From the NCBI GenBank assembly GCA_016703335.1, contig JADJCG010000002.1, forward strand, positions 62,001 through 126,000: a DNA stretch of 64,000 nt. Direction: 5' to 3'. Positions 16,944 through 24,448 of this stretch are shown in pieces; within the stretch, counting starts at the first letter, position 1, and each line of letters opens with the position of its first letter. The notes under the pieces were generated by a model. The model saw nothing but the letters and a program-made list of their open reading frames with translations. It was not told the DNA's origin and made no database searches. The position numbers and the translations under genes were made by a program. The stretch comes from Caulobacteraceae bacterium. Its GTDB lineage: Bacteria > Pseudomonadota > Alphaproteobacteria > Caulobacterales > Aquidulcibacteraceae.

Positions 16944-17278
16944 TTCCGCTTCCGTTTTGGAGGACAATAGATCTGCGCAAGCGTGTCGAGCACGCGCGCA
17001 ACGTTTGGATTGGCTAGGCGGTAATAGATGGTCTGCGCGTCGCGGCGAGTATCGACCAAACCTTCTTCGCGCAGGCGCGCTAGATGCTGTGAAAGAGCCG
17101 ACTGCGAGAGCCCGGAGCTTTCCTGGAGGGCGCCGGCGGGGTGTTCGCCCTCTATCAATTGGCAGAGCACCATCAGGCGCGCTTCGTGGGCGAGCGCCTT
17201 CAGAAGGGCCGCGGCCTCACCGGCCTTAGCCGCAAATTGGGTGGGGGAGAGATCGGCGACGGCCATCGTGTCGCACAT
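16940..17278 (-). CDS. ArsR-family repressor, BigR/SqrR-like persulfide sensor
   Basis: 112 residues with a winged helix-turn-helix (about residues 20-90; SSGLSQSALSQHLARLREEG is the recognition region, ending in the IYYRLA wing). Two cysteines sit where BigR and SqrR place their redox pair: LMVLCQL near residue 39 and AQIYCPP near residue 105. In those proteins a polysulfide bridge between the cysteines releases DNA. Its genomic partners (rhodanese, TauE, persulfide dioxygenase) are those of the bigR regulon. It diverges from the dioxygenase gene with a dyad operator in the 68-base gap, so it probably represses both directions, including itself. Confidence 0.88.
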   Translation of the reverse strand: MCDTMAVADLSPTQFAAKAGEAAALLKALAHEARLMVLCQLIEGEHPAGALQESSGLSQSALSQHLARLREEGLVDTRRDAQTIYYRLANPNVARVLDTLAQIYCPPKRKRK

Positions 17279-17295
17279 ATATCACTGGAAACTAA

Positions 17296-17311
17296 ATTAG
17301 CAATAACTAAT
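17296..17311. promoter_or_regulatory. Dyad operator between the repressor and persulfide dioxygenase genes
   Basis: ATTAG-CAATAA-CTAAT is a perfect 5-bp inverted repeat with a 6-base spacer in a strikingly AT-rich gap within a GC-rich genome. BigR-type operators are AT-rich dyads of similar form. It is the likely binding site of the adjacent ArsR-family repressor. Confidence 0.65.
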
Positions 17312-17346
17312 ATAAGAAAATCTAAGCGGAATGGTCGGGAGTTCAC

Positions 17347-18207
17347 ATGGCAGTCCCTCAAGTGCGCGCGTTCTTTGATGAACCGACATTCACCGTGAGC
17401 TATCTGGTCTGGGATCCGGCGACACGGCGCGGCGCTGTTATCGATAGCGTTCTCGATTTTGATCAGAAGTCTGGGCGCACTGGCACGCATTCGGCCGGCG
17501 CCATCTTAAATGCGGCTGAACGCTACGGAGTGACCATTGACTGGCTGTTGGAAACGCACGCGCACGCCGATCATATCTCGGCCGCGCCGTTTCTGAAAAA
17601 CGCTACTGGGGCGCCGATCGTGATTGGCGAGCATATCAAGACGGTGCAGCGCGTCTTCAAGGACGTATTCAATCTGAGCTACGTCACCGCGGACGGGCGT
17701 CCGTTCGATCGTCTCGTGACCGATGGCGAAGAGCTTCCCCTCGGTGATCTAAAAATCAAAGTGCTACACACGCCGGGTCACACGCCAGCCTGCGTATCCT
17801 ATCTTATCGGTGATGCGCTATTCGTCGGCGACACCGTGTTCATGCCGGACTACGGCACCGCGCGCACGGACTTCCCAGGCGGGGACGCCTGCACGCTCTA
17901 CAGGTCGATCCAGAAATTGCTCGCGCTGCCGCAAGAGACACGTGTGTTCTTGTGCCACGACTATAAGGCGCCGGGGCGTGACGTTTACGCTTGGCAGAGC
18001 ACGATCGGCGAGCAGAGGGCGAAGAACATCCATATCGCGGGCGTCGGCGAAGACGAGTTCGTCGCCATGCGCGTTGCGCGCGATAAGACGCTGTCCATGC
18101 CAGCGTTGATCCTTCCGTCGATCCAGGTGAACATTCAGGCGGGCGAACTGCCGCCGCCCGAGGCTAACGGCGTGCGTTATTTGAAGATACCGATCGACGC
18201 GCTCTAA
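17347..18207 (+). CDS. Persulfide dioxygenase, ETHE1/Blh-like metallo-beta-lactamase fold
   Basis: 286 residues. The metal-binding HAHADHISAA is at about residues 63-72, with further ligands in VLHTPGHTPACVSYL and in VGDTVFMPDYGTARTDFPGG; the FLCHDYKAPG loop carries the last histidine. The DYGTARTDFPGG segment is typical of ETHE1-like enzymes, which use a single iron to oxidise glutathione persulfide to sulfite. Together with the rhodanese and TauE exporter across the operator it forms a sulfide detoxification module. A GGGAG ribosome-binding site lies just upstream of the ATG. Confidence 0.9.
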   Translation: MAVPQVRAFFDEPTFTVSYLVWDPATRRGAVIDSVLDFDQKSGRTGTHSAGAILNAAERYGVTIDWLLETHAHADHISAAPFLKNATGAPIVIGEHIKTVQRVFKDVFNLSYVTADGRPFDRLVTDGEELPLGDLKIKVLHTPGHTPACVSYLIGDALFVGDTVFMPDYGTARTDFPGGDACTLYRSIQKLLALPQETRVFLCHDYKAPGRDVYAWQSTIGEQRAKNIHIAGVGEDEFVAMRVARDKTLSMPALILPSIQVNIQAGELPPPEANGVRYLKIPIDAL

Positions 18208-18334
18208 GGCGAAGCATCTAAACAGACCCCAACGTGCATCAATCTCCCAAACGGCGGCCGCCGCGAAACAATTGAGCGTCGGCCGCGCGCGTCGTACATT
18301 GCCGACCTGGTCACGATGCCTTTGGGGGGATCGA

Positions 18335-18760
18335 ATGAAGAAGTTTGTTGTCGCCGCGTTTCTCTTCGGCCTCGCCGCCTGCGCGCAACAGGCGCCTGCA
18401 CCCCTTGAAGGCGCGCCGTTGGTCACGCGCGGCGAGTATCTCGTGAACAGCATTGGCGGTTGCAATGACTGCCACACGCCGATGACGCCGCAAGGGCCGG
18501 ACATGACGCGCGCCCTGCAAGGCTCGCCTTTGATCTTCGCGCCGACGATCCAGATCCCTTGGGCGCCCGTCGCGCCTGCGATCGCTGGCGGACCTGCCGG
18601 ATACACTGACGAACAATTCGTCGCGTTCTTGCAAACGGGTGTGAAGCCCGATGGTTCGCATCCGTTGCCGCCGATGCCTGCGTTCCGCTTCAACGAAGAA
18701 GATGCGCGCGCTGCTGCAGCGTACATCGCGACGCTGCCGCGCGAGACTTCGCAACCATAA
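18335..18760 (+). CDS. Cytochrome c lipoprotein
   Basis: 141 residues. The N-terminus MKKFVVAAFLFGLAACAQQ has a lipobox (LAAC), so the protein is probably anchored in the inner or outer membrane facing the periplasm. A single heme-binding CNDCH follows GEYLVNSIGG (about residues 38-50), and a Met ligand may come from the PLPPMPAFRF segment. The class I-like pattern GEYLVxxxGxCxxCH resembles cytochrome subunits of periplasmic dehydrogenases. It lies downstream of the persulfide dioxygenase with a 127-base gap, so a role in sulfur oxidation is possible but unproven. Confidence 0.85.
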   Translation: MKKFVVAAFLFGLAACAQQAPAPLEGAPLVTRGEYLVNSIGGCNDCHTPMTPQGPDMTRALQGSPLIFAPTIQIPWAPVAPAIAGGPAGYTDEQFVAFLQTGVKPDGSHPLPPMPAFRFNEEDARAAAAYIATLPRETSQP

Positions 18761-18770
18761 ACGCATGATG

Positions 18771-18800
18771 AAATGTGCGCGTTGATGCGCGCGTACATTT
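18771..18800 (+). repeat. Hairpin-forming inverted repeat after the cytochrome gene
   Basis: AAATGTGCGCG (18771-18781) faces CGCGCGTACATTT (18788-18800). The arms pair almost fully around TTGATG. No T-run follows, so a standard terminator is unlikely, but it may protect the 3' end of the mRNA. Confidence 0.45.
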
Positions 18801-18828
18801 CAATGCGATCACAATTTGCGTTCCAAGG

Positions 18829-19094
18829 TTGACGCTCTCGCGCGATGGGTATTTCATTCGTGTGTCGGAAGACATTGGCGCCGTCCGCCGGTTCCCGCTC
18901 GCATTGCTCATGCAGCACAACACACCAGGGCCACGGCGCGCGCCAAGAGAGTCTTCCCGTCCGATGAAAGCCACCGCGCGCAGCAGTGGTGCTGCCAAGT
19001 CCGCGGATCATTTTATCTCGGCCGGCGTCAGGCGACGTTTCAGCGAATGGTGATGTTAGCTCGAACAAAGCGGCAACTGGGTTGCCGCTTTTTT
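18829..19094 (+). ncRNA. Candidate small transcript ending in a strong terminator
   Basis: There is no convincing gene between 18760 and 19149. A TTGACG hexamer at 18829-18834 with a TATTTC element 15 bases downstream could be a promoter. The strong terminator hairpin AAGCGGCAAC-TGG-GTTGCCGCTT followed by T residues (19068-19094) has no clear gene to terminate. This fits a small RNA of roughly 230 nt. An alternative is a small protein of up to 92 codons (GTG at 18775, stop at 19053); its translation includes RDGYFIRVSEDIGAVRR and matches nothing I recognise. Confidence 0.3.
19068..19094 (+). terminator. Strong Rho-independent terminator
   Basis: AAGCGGCAAC (19068-19077) and GTTGCCGCTT (19081-19090) form a perfect 10-bp stem with a TGG loop, and T residues continue to 19094. 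The upstream transcription unit is unclear. Confidence 0.85.
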
Positions 19095-19148
19095 GCATGC
19101 AGGGCGGAGGAATTTTGAACACGAGCGGATCGCTCTTATTTGAGAGCA

Positions 19149-19697
19149 ATGTCGCTTCGTCTATTCGCCGCCCTTTCTATTCCAGATCACATCGCTGAGC
19201 GCTTGCTGCCGCTGATGAAGGGTGTTGGCGGCGCCAAGTGGCGACCGCGTGAGAACTTGCATCTGACGTTGCGGTTCTTCGGTGAGCTCACCGAGCCTGT
19301 CGCGGAATATCTCGATTCAGAGCTTGAGGCGGCGACGAGCCACTACAAGCCGTTCGACCTTCGCTTGAAGGGCGCCGGGTCATTCGGCGGCGCTGATCCG
19401 CACGCACTTTGGATTGGGGCCGCGCAGAATGAATCGCTGACACAATTGGCGGCAGGCTGCGAGAAGGCGGCGCGGCGGGTGAAGCTGAAATCTGAGCCGC
19501 ACAAATTCACGCCGCACGTGACGGTCGCATATTTGAACAACGCGGCGCTCTATCGGGTGCAGCGCTTTGAGCAGGAGCTGGCGCTGTTAGAGACGCCGGT
19601 ATTTCGCGTGGAGAGCTTCGGGCTCTATTCGAGTTTCACGCGAAAATCCGCTCCGAGCCTTTATCGGCTCGAAGCGGAATATCCATTACTCGGGTAG
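19149..19697 (+). CDS. thpR: RNA 2',3'-cyclic phosphodiesterase (2'-5' RNA ligase family)
   Basis: 182 residues with the two HxTx motifs of the 2H phosphoesterase family: NLHLTLRFFGE (about residues 36-46) and FTPHVTVAYL (about 121-130). Length is typical of the bacterial LigT/ThpR group, which opens 2',3'-cyclic phosphates and can form 2'-5' RNA bonds in vitro; its cellular role is poorly known. The ATG at 19149 gives MSLRLFAALSIPDHIAERL, the normal family start. Confidence 0.9.
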   Translation: MSLRLFAALSIPDHIAERLLPLMKGVGGAKWRPRENLHLTLRFFGELTEPVAEYLDSELEAATSHYKPFDLRLKGAGSFGGADPHALWIGAAQNESLTQLAAGCEKAARRVKLKSEPHKFTPHVTVAYLNNAALYRVQRFEQELALLETPVFRVESFGLYSSFTRKSAPSLYRLEAEYPLLG

Positions 19698-19708
19698 GCG
19701 CTAAACGC

Positions 19709-20230
19709 TTACGAGACCGGAGTCGGTTGTTGCGTTTGCGGGACTGGCGGTGCGGTGTCGCGCACCATTGTTGCCGGCGGTGGGTTCGGGCCCATCGCGC
19801 AGCAGCGCACTTGAACTTCAAGAACGTTGCTGTTGTAGCGGCATTCGGTGTCGCTCACTGAGCGCAGGATCGCCATGCCGCCGGCGCGACGGGTGTAGCG
19901 GGTCTGGGTGCAGCCGGTCAGCGTGTAGCCCGGGTCGCAAGCGCCAGCGCGGGTGCTGTTGAGCGTGCGGGTGACGCAGACAACGTTGCGCGCCATGGCT
20001 TGATCGGCCGTTTGCTGGGCGCGGTTGGCGACGCCGAAGACTTCAGCGATGCGGCCGCCGAGGCTCGAACGGACTTCTTCCGTGTCGCGATGTTGTTTGC
20101 AGATGTCGGTGTTGCCGCGTGATGCGTCTTGCGAACACCATTGGGCGATAGTCATGTCGCCCGTGCGGTTGGCGCAAGCTGTGGCCATTGTGGCCAGCGC
20201 CAACACGGCGAAAATAGCTACGATGCGCAT
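19709..20230 (-). CDS. Cys-containing lipoprotein, unknown function
   Basis: 173 residues. The N-terminus MRIVAIFAVLALATMATACANR has a signal sequence with a lipobox-like TAC, so it is probably a lipoprotein. At least seven further Cys are present (AQWCSQDA, DICKQH, VVCVTRT, GACDPGYTLTGCTQ, DTECRYN, VRCCAMG), which suggests a disulfide-stabilised periplasmic domain. The tail is Pro/Thr-rich. No family recognised. Nothing around it suggests a function; it is convergent with thpR and divergent from the sirtuin gene. Confidence 0.65.
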   Translation of the reverse strand: MRIVAIFAVLALATMATACANRTGDMTIAQWCSQDASRGNTDICKQHRDTEEVRSSLGGRIAEVFGVANRAQQTADQAMARNVVCVTRTLNSTRAGACDPGYTLTGCTQTRYTRRAGGMAILRSVSDTECRYNSNVLEVQVRCCAMGPNPPPATMVRDTAPPVPQTQQPTPVS

Positions 20231-20356
20231 TCTGGCGCCTTTCCCTCGTTAATTCCCCCGCAGGCTCCCAAAGCGCATAGGGCGAAACGCGTCAACTCTT
20301 GTCGCGGTTTCGGGGAATCCTATGTGTGGCTGCCATTTTCCTGCCCGGAGGTTCCA

Positions 20357-21073
20357 ATGCTTGCGAAGCGCATCTTCATTCTGACGGGCGCAGGCGTCTC
20401 GGCGGAGTCAGGGCTCTCGACATTTCGCGATAAGGGCGGGATTTGGAGCACATACAGCCTCGAAGAAGTCGCGTCGATTCAAGGCTATGAGCGCAATCCG
20501 AGCTTTGTGCTCGACTTCTATAACATGCGCCGCAACACGCATGGCGGCATCGAACCGAACGCGGCGCATGTCGCTTTGGCTCAGCTCGAAGAGGCCTGGA
20601 ACGCGCGCGGCGGTTCGGTGACGCTTTGTACACAAAACGTCGACAACCTTCATGAGCGCGGCGGTTCAAAGCGCGTGCTGCACATGCACGGCGAGATCGC
20701 GAAGGCGCGTTGTCACGATTGCGGAGCGCTCGCGCCTTATGATGGCGACCTCTCGATCAATCTCGGCTGCGCAGCGTGCGGGCGGACGGGTGGCATGCGA
20801 CCGCACGTGGTTTGGTTCGGCGAGACACCGCTGTTGATGGATGAGATTTACGAGGCGTTGTCGGCGGCTGATCTGTTTGTGTCTATCGGCACGTCGGGCA
20901 ACGTGTACCCAGCGGCAGGCTTCGTCGCGGCAGCGCGCGCGGCGGGCATGCCGACAATGGAAATCAATTTAGAAGCCTCGGAAAACGCACATCTCTTCGA
21001 TATGGGGCGTTACGGGAAGGCAAGTGAGCAAGTGCCTACCTGGGTTGCCGAGATGGTGGCGCTCGCGGACTAG
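20357..21073 (+). CDS. cobB: NAD-dependent protein deacylase, Sir2 family (class III, CobB/SIRT5-like)
   Basis: 238 residues. NAD-binding motifs are ILTGAGVSAESGLSTFR (about residues 8-24) and TQNVDNLHERGGS; the catalytic histidine is in LHMHGEI. Four cysteines bind zinc (RCHDCGA and CAACGRT). The FYNMRR segment supplies the Tyr-x-x-Arg pair that in class III sirtuins recognises succinyl or malonyl groups, so desuccinylation as well as deacetylation is likely. The ATG at 20357 is preceded by CGGAGG; the longer open frame upstream is not coding. Confidence 0.93.
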   Translation: MLAKRIFILTGAGVSAESGLSTFRDKGGIWSTYSLEEVASIQGYERNPSFVLDFYNMRRNTHGGIEPNAAHVALAQLEEAWNARGGSVTLCTQNVDNLHERGGSKRVLHMHGEIAKARCHDCGALAPYDGDLSINLGCAACGRTGGMRPHVVWFGETPLLMDEIYEALSAADLFVSIGTSGNVYPAAGFVAAARAAGMPTMEINLEASENAHLFDMGRYGKASEQVPTWVAEMVALAD

Positions 21074-21127
21074 GCGCGAACCGATTTCGGGCTAATGTGA
21101 TTACGTGGGGAAGCCAGGAGCAGGCGC

Positions 21128-21745
21128 ATGATTGGACGTTTGGCGATTGTTGCGCTGGCCTTGGGGCTGGCGAGCTGTGCGGGCGTCGAACCCGCTGGCC
21201 GCAACGCCCGTAACTCAGGTCCCGCGCCAAGTGTGTCCGCGCCATCGCCGCAACGGAGTGCGCCAGCGTTGCCGCCACCGCAAACGAGCGCGCCGGTACA
21301 AACGGCACCAATGCAATCTGCGCCGCCACTAGTGACGCCGCCGCCGGTGCAGAGACAACAACCAGCGCCGACCGTGGCAGCACCGACGCCCGCGCCGACT
21401 CCGACTCCGACACCGCCGCCTCCGCAACGCACGCAGCCATCCGTTGCTGCGCCGCAAGTTTCAGTGCCAACGCCGCCGCCGTCGCGTCCGCAATCGGCTG
21501 ACGACGACATCGTCGTGCCGGGCCAAGTACAAACGCAAGTGCCGCCGCCGGCTGGTGATCCGCGCAGTAATGAGGAGCGTCGCTCTGACGTGCGCGCGTG
21601 GGATCAGTGCTTGACGCAGGTTCAGAGCGCGTTCGAGAGCGATCCAATGCGTCCGCAGCTGACAACACCGGAAGAATATTGCTCGCAATCTCTTGGCATG
21701 GCGGATCGCACCTCGGTGCCGGTGTCGCGCCGCCAGCGGCGCTAG
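21128..21745 (+). CDS. Proline-rich lipoprotein, unknown function
   Basis: 205 residues with a lipoprotein signal (MIGRLAIVALALGLASCAG, lipobox LASC). Residues about 25-140 are a low-complexity linker rich in Pro, Ala, Thr and Gln (for example TPAPTPTPTPPPPQ), likely to span the periplasm. A small C-terminal part has two Cys (WDQCLTQV and EEYCSQSL). No family recognised. The low-complexity region makes similarity searches unreliable. Confidence 0.65.
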   Translation: MIGRLAIVALALGLASCAGVEPAGRNARNSGPAPSVSAPSPQRSAPALPPPQTSAPVQTAPMQSAPPLVTPPPVQRQQPAPTVAAPTPAPTPTPTPPPPQRTQPSVAAPQVSVPTPPPSRPQSADDDIVVPGQVQTQVPPPAGDPRSNEERRSDVRAWDQCLTQVQSAFESDPMRPQLTTPEEYCSQSLGMADRTSVPVSRRQRR

Positions 21746-22137
21746 TCGGTCTCTTCCAGTAGCTGATCCATGTGATCGTCGCTGAGCCCGAAGTGGTGAC
21801 CCACTTCGTGGACCAGCACGTGCGCGACCAGTTCAGCGAGATCGACGTCGCCGCGCTCGATCCACTCATCGAGGATCGGACGGCGATAGAGGAAGACCAT
21901 CGGTTGGCCGGGCGCTGGGTCCATGATCGATTGCTGGGTGAGATCGACGCCAGAATAGAGTCCGGTGAGTTCAAAGGGGTCTTCGACGCCTAGTTCGGCC
22001 AAGACCTCTTCGTCGGCGAAATCTTCCACCCGGATCAGCACATCCCCGGCGCGGTCGCGAAATTGCGCCGGAAGCTCGGCCCAAGCGGCGCGAGCCATGC
22101 GGTCCAGTTCGTCGAGCGAGGGTGGAACTTGCGTCAT
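21742..22137 (-). CDS. Metallopeptidase-like protein with minimal zincin domain (MMP-like)
   Basis: 131 residues. The C-terminal HVLVHEVGHHFGLSDDHM carries an extended zinc motif (HExxHHxxxSD), and the upstream FLYRRPILDEW segment is typical of the small PF06262-type zincin family of unclear substrate. The ATG at 22137 (MTQVPPSLDELDRMAR) fits the family length. It is cytoplasmic, with no signal peptide. It converges with the Pro-rich lipoprotein gene and overlaps its end by four bases. Confidence 0.85.
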   Translation of the reverse strand: MTQVPPSLDELDRMARAAWAELPAQFRDRAGDVLIRVEDFADEEVLAELGVEDPFELTGLYSGVDLTQQSIMDPAPGQPMVFLYRRPILDEWIERGDVDLAELVAHVLVHEVGHHFGLSDDHMDQLLEETD

Positions 22138-22209
22138 GCGCCGAACATAGGGCGCCGCGCGGCACATGGTATGGGGCTGGTAAGTAAGTTGACGCCCCCG
22201 TCATTTTTC

Positions 22210-22223
22210 TTGATCCAGATCAA
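22210..22223 (+). promoter_or_regulatory. FNR/FixK-type anaerobox
   Basis: TTGAT-CCAG-ATCAA is a perfect match to the FNR/FixK consensus TTGAT-N4-ATCAA. It lies 77 bases upstream of the ferritin-like gene start, a position compatible with activation from about -40, and on the far side it also faces the metallopeptidase gene start (22137). Confidence 0.75.
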
Positions 22224-22300
22224 GTGACCGGTTAGAGTGCCAAAATTCAGAGATAGGTCCGCGCTTCAGGTGGCGGCCACATACCGGGAGAGACGACGCG

Positions 22301-23461
22301 ATGGCCGATTCCGCCGCTCCAATCCGCCAAATCACCAAGGACGAGGTCTATGACGCCGTTCCGCCTACGGATTTCAGCCAAATGCTGGAGATCGACCGTC
22401 ACCTGAACCGTTCGACCGCGTTCGATAAGATCATCTCGGCGACCCACGATCACTTCTGGGATCCGCTCGACACCAAATACATCGACTTCAAAGACGACTT
22501 CGATCCGGACACGACCGACTTCATCCCCGACGTGATGATCCCGGCGTTGATGACCGATTACGTGTCGAACTATTTCGCCGACAAGCCGGCGGATCGTATT
22601 CGCTTCAAGAGCCAAGTTGGCCGCTGGATCATGAGTTCGATTCTGCATGGTGAGCAGGGCGCGTTGAATCTTTCCGCTTCGCTCTGCCACGTGCTGCGCG
22701 ATCCGGGCGCCCAAGAATACGCGGCCAACCAAACGCGCGAAGAAGGCCGTCACGTCACGGCGTTCGCGAAGTACATCATCGCGCGCTGGGGTTCGCCTCT
22801 GCCGTGCGGCACGGTGCTGGCGGGCCTGCTGCAAGAGATCGTGCATGCGCCAGAGGTCTATAAAAAGATCATCGGCATGCAGATGCTCGTCGAAGGCCTT
22901 GCCATGGGCGCGTTCGCGACGATCTTCAAAGAGTGGAACGATCCGCTCGTGAAGCGCCTGACGCAGCTCGTGATGACGGACGAAGCCTTCCACCACAAGT
23001 TCGGGAAGATCTGGGCTGACCGCACCATTCCAAAGCTCAGCAAGGAAGAGCACGAGATCGTTGAGAACTGGGCGGCGCATTGCTTCCAGACGCTGCTGTT
23101 CAACCTCGTCGCGCCGCACCAGATGACGGCGATCTACGCGCAGTTCGGTCTCGACCCGGACAAGGTGATGCAAGGCTTCCAGGAAGTTGCCACCGACGAA
23201 GCGCGTCGCGAGCACATGAAGGAAGGCACCAACATCTTCCGCGTGCTGGTGAAGACGCTCTGGAACGCTGGGATCATCACCGATCGCACCAAGAGCTTCT
23301 ATGCGATGTATATCGACTTCGACGAGTTTAAAGCCGAAGGCGATGAGATGGTTGGCGACGCGATCGCTGACGAAGGCATCCAATATCTGAAGACGATCAA
23401 TTTCGGCATCAACGCCGGCGCGTTGAGCGACGTGAAGGCCGCAGCGGTCGCTGCTGAGTAG
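22301..23461 (+). CDS. Ferritin-like di-iron protein, probably oxygen-regulated
   Basis: 386 residues, mostly helical. It carries ligand-like segments of the ferritin/R2 superfamily: SILHGEQGALNLSA (about residue 115), QTREEGRHVTAFAKY with ExxH, LVEGLAMGAFATIF, and VMTDEAFHHKFGKIW with a second ExxH. This E...ExxH...E...ExxH pattern is what binds a di-iron centre in R2-like oxidases and oxygenases. I do not recognise a specific subfamily or substrate. A perfect anaerobox upstream suggests induction at low oxygen. A strong terminator follows at 23482, so it is a single-gene unit. Confidence 0.75.
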   Translation: MADSAAPIRQITKDEVYDAVPPTDFSQMLEIDRHLNRSTAFDKIISATHDHFWDPLDTKYIDFKDDFDPDTTDFIPDVMIPALMTDYVSNYFADKPADRIRFKSQVGRWIMSSILHGEQGALNLSASLCHVLRDPGAQEYAANQTREEGRHVTAFAKYIIARWGSPLPCGTVLAGLLQEIVHAPEVYKKIIGMQMLVEGLAMGAFATIFKEWNDPLVKRLTQLVMTDEAFHHKFGKIWADRTIPKLSKEEHEIVENWAAHCFQTLLFNLVAPHQMTAIYAQFGLDPDKVMQGFQEVATDEARREHMKEGTNIFRVLVKTLWNAGIITDRTKSFYAMYIDFDEFKAEGDEMVGDAIADEGIQYLKTINFGINAGALSDVKAAAVAAE

Positions 23462-23481
23462 TTTCGTCGAGAGCTAAAATG

Positions 23482-23512
23482 AAAACCCCGCCGAGTGTTC
23501 GGCGGGGTTTTT
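23482..23512 (+). terminator. Strong bidirectional Rho-independent terminator
   Basis: AAAACCCCGCCG (23482-23493) pairs perfectly with CGGCGGGGTTTT (23500-23511) around AGTGTT, with T residues at 23508-23512 and A residues on the other side. It can end both the ferritin-like transcript and the convergent lipoprotein transcript. Confidence 0.9.
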
Positions 23513-23527
23513 GTTTGCGCGTCTTGT

Positions 23528-24352
23528 TTAGCCGCGTGGCGCTGGCGCTGGGGCCGGTTGCTGTGTTGGCGTAGCGCCGGTGACGCTGTCGAGTTGCTGC
23601 ATGTTCTCGCCGACTTGTTCGGCGACCGCGTGTGGATCGATCAGCTGGTAGCCGGGCGGGACGCCGAAGAGGGCTGCGGGTTGATCGCCGCGTTGCAGTG
23701 AAGTTGCTTCCCAAAGTGTGCGACCGCTCTCGCTAACACGAAGGACGATGCCATCTTCAGTGATACAGGCGGTGCGTTCAACGCCTGGCGCCGGTGCTTG
23801 GCGTGGCGCCCATTCGTGGCCGCGTTCTCCCGCGACCTCGCAACGGCCAGTCGAGCGTGCATTATCTGCGCCCAGCGCTGCCCATGCGGTTTCGAACGGT
23901 TGCGGCGCGTCGGCATCTTGGATGCGCACCGCCACGCCAACGACAGGCTGAGTTGTAGCTGGCGCCTGGGCGACGGTTGTCGTTGGCGCGGTGGTGGTCG
24001 TAGCGCCTTGAGGTGTCGTCGGAGTTGTTGCGGATGATTGCGGCGTTGTCGTTGTCGTGGCTGCGGGCATCGCGGTTGGTGCTTGGCCGGTCGGATTCAG
24101 CACGTAGGCGGCGCTGGTGGATTCATCGAAGACGATCGTGGCCTGGCCGAGGTTAGGAAGCATTGTTTCGACACGCATCTTCGGGCCGTCGCGATAGATC
24201 ACCGTTTGCACCGGTGCGCCATTGTCCACCGAGGCGGTCGTGCCTTCGATGCGGTAGGAAGTTTCGTTAAATTCTGGGTAGGCGGGCGCGCCGATGCCGC
24301 ACGCCGAAAGCAGCGCGGCAGCGGCCGCGGCCAACAAGAAACTCTTGCGCAT
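23528..24352 (-). CDS. Lipoprotein with Thr/Pro-rich linker, unknown function
   Basis: 274 residues with a lipoprotein signal (MRKSFLLAAAAAALLSACG). An N-terminal domain includes SYRIEGTTASVDNGAP and KMRVETMLPNLGQATIVFDE, reminiscent of periplasmic proteins that bind or sense small ligands (DUF4412-like), but this is uncertain. A Thr/Pro/Ala linker (about residues 93-135) is followed by a C-terminal domain with two Cys (GRCEVAG and TACITED). It converges with the ferritin-like gene at a shared terminator. Confidence 0.65.
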   Translation of the reverse strand: MRKSFLLAAAAAALLSACGIGAPAYPEFNETSYRIEGTTASVDNGAPVQTVIYRDGPKMRVETMLPNLGQATIVFDESTSAAYVLNPTGQAPTAMPAATTTTTPQSSATTPTTPQGATTTTAPTTTVAQAPATTQPVVGVAVRIQDADAPQPFETAWAALGADNARSTGRCEVAGERGHEWAPRQAPAPGVERTACITEDGIVLRVSESGRTLWEATSLQRGDQPAALFGVPPGYQLIDPHAVAEQVGENMQQLDSVTGATPTQQPAPAPAPRG

Positions 24353-24448
24353 TGAAATCTTCCTTACCTGTGATGGCGGGCGAACGCGTGCGGAGCCGCC
24401 ACAGTTCCGGACGCTTGTTCCCGCGCGCGCGGAGTGGGAGAATAACGC

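Noticed and set aside
22247..23383. A 378-codon open frame on the minus strand opposite the ferritin-like gene
   Set aside because: Antisense shadow; the plus-strand protein has clear di-iron motifs and a regulatory site.
24404..24420. Possible LexA box (GTTC-N9-GTTC) upstream of mmcB
   Set aside because: The alphaproteobacterial SOS box has a 7-base spacer; 9 bases does not fit.
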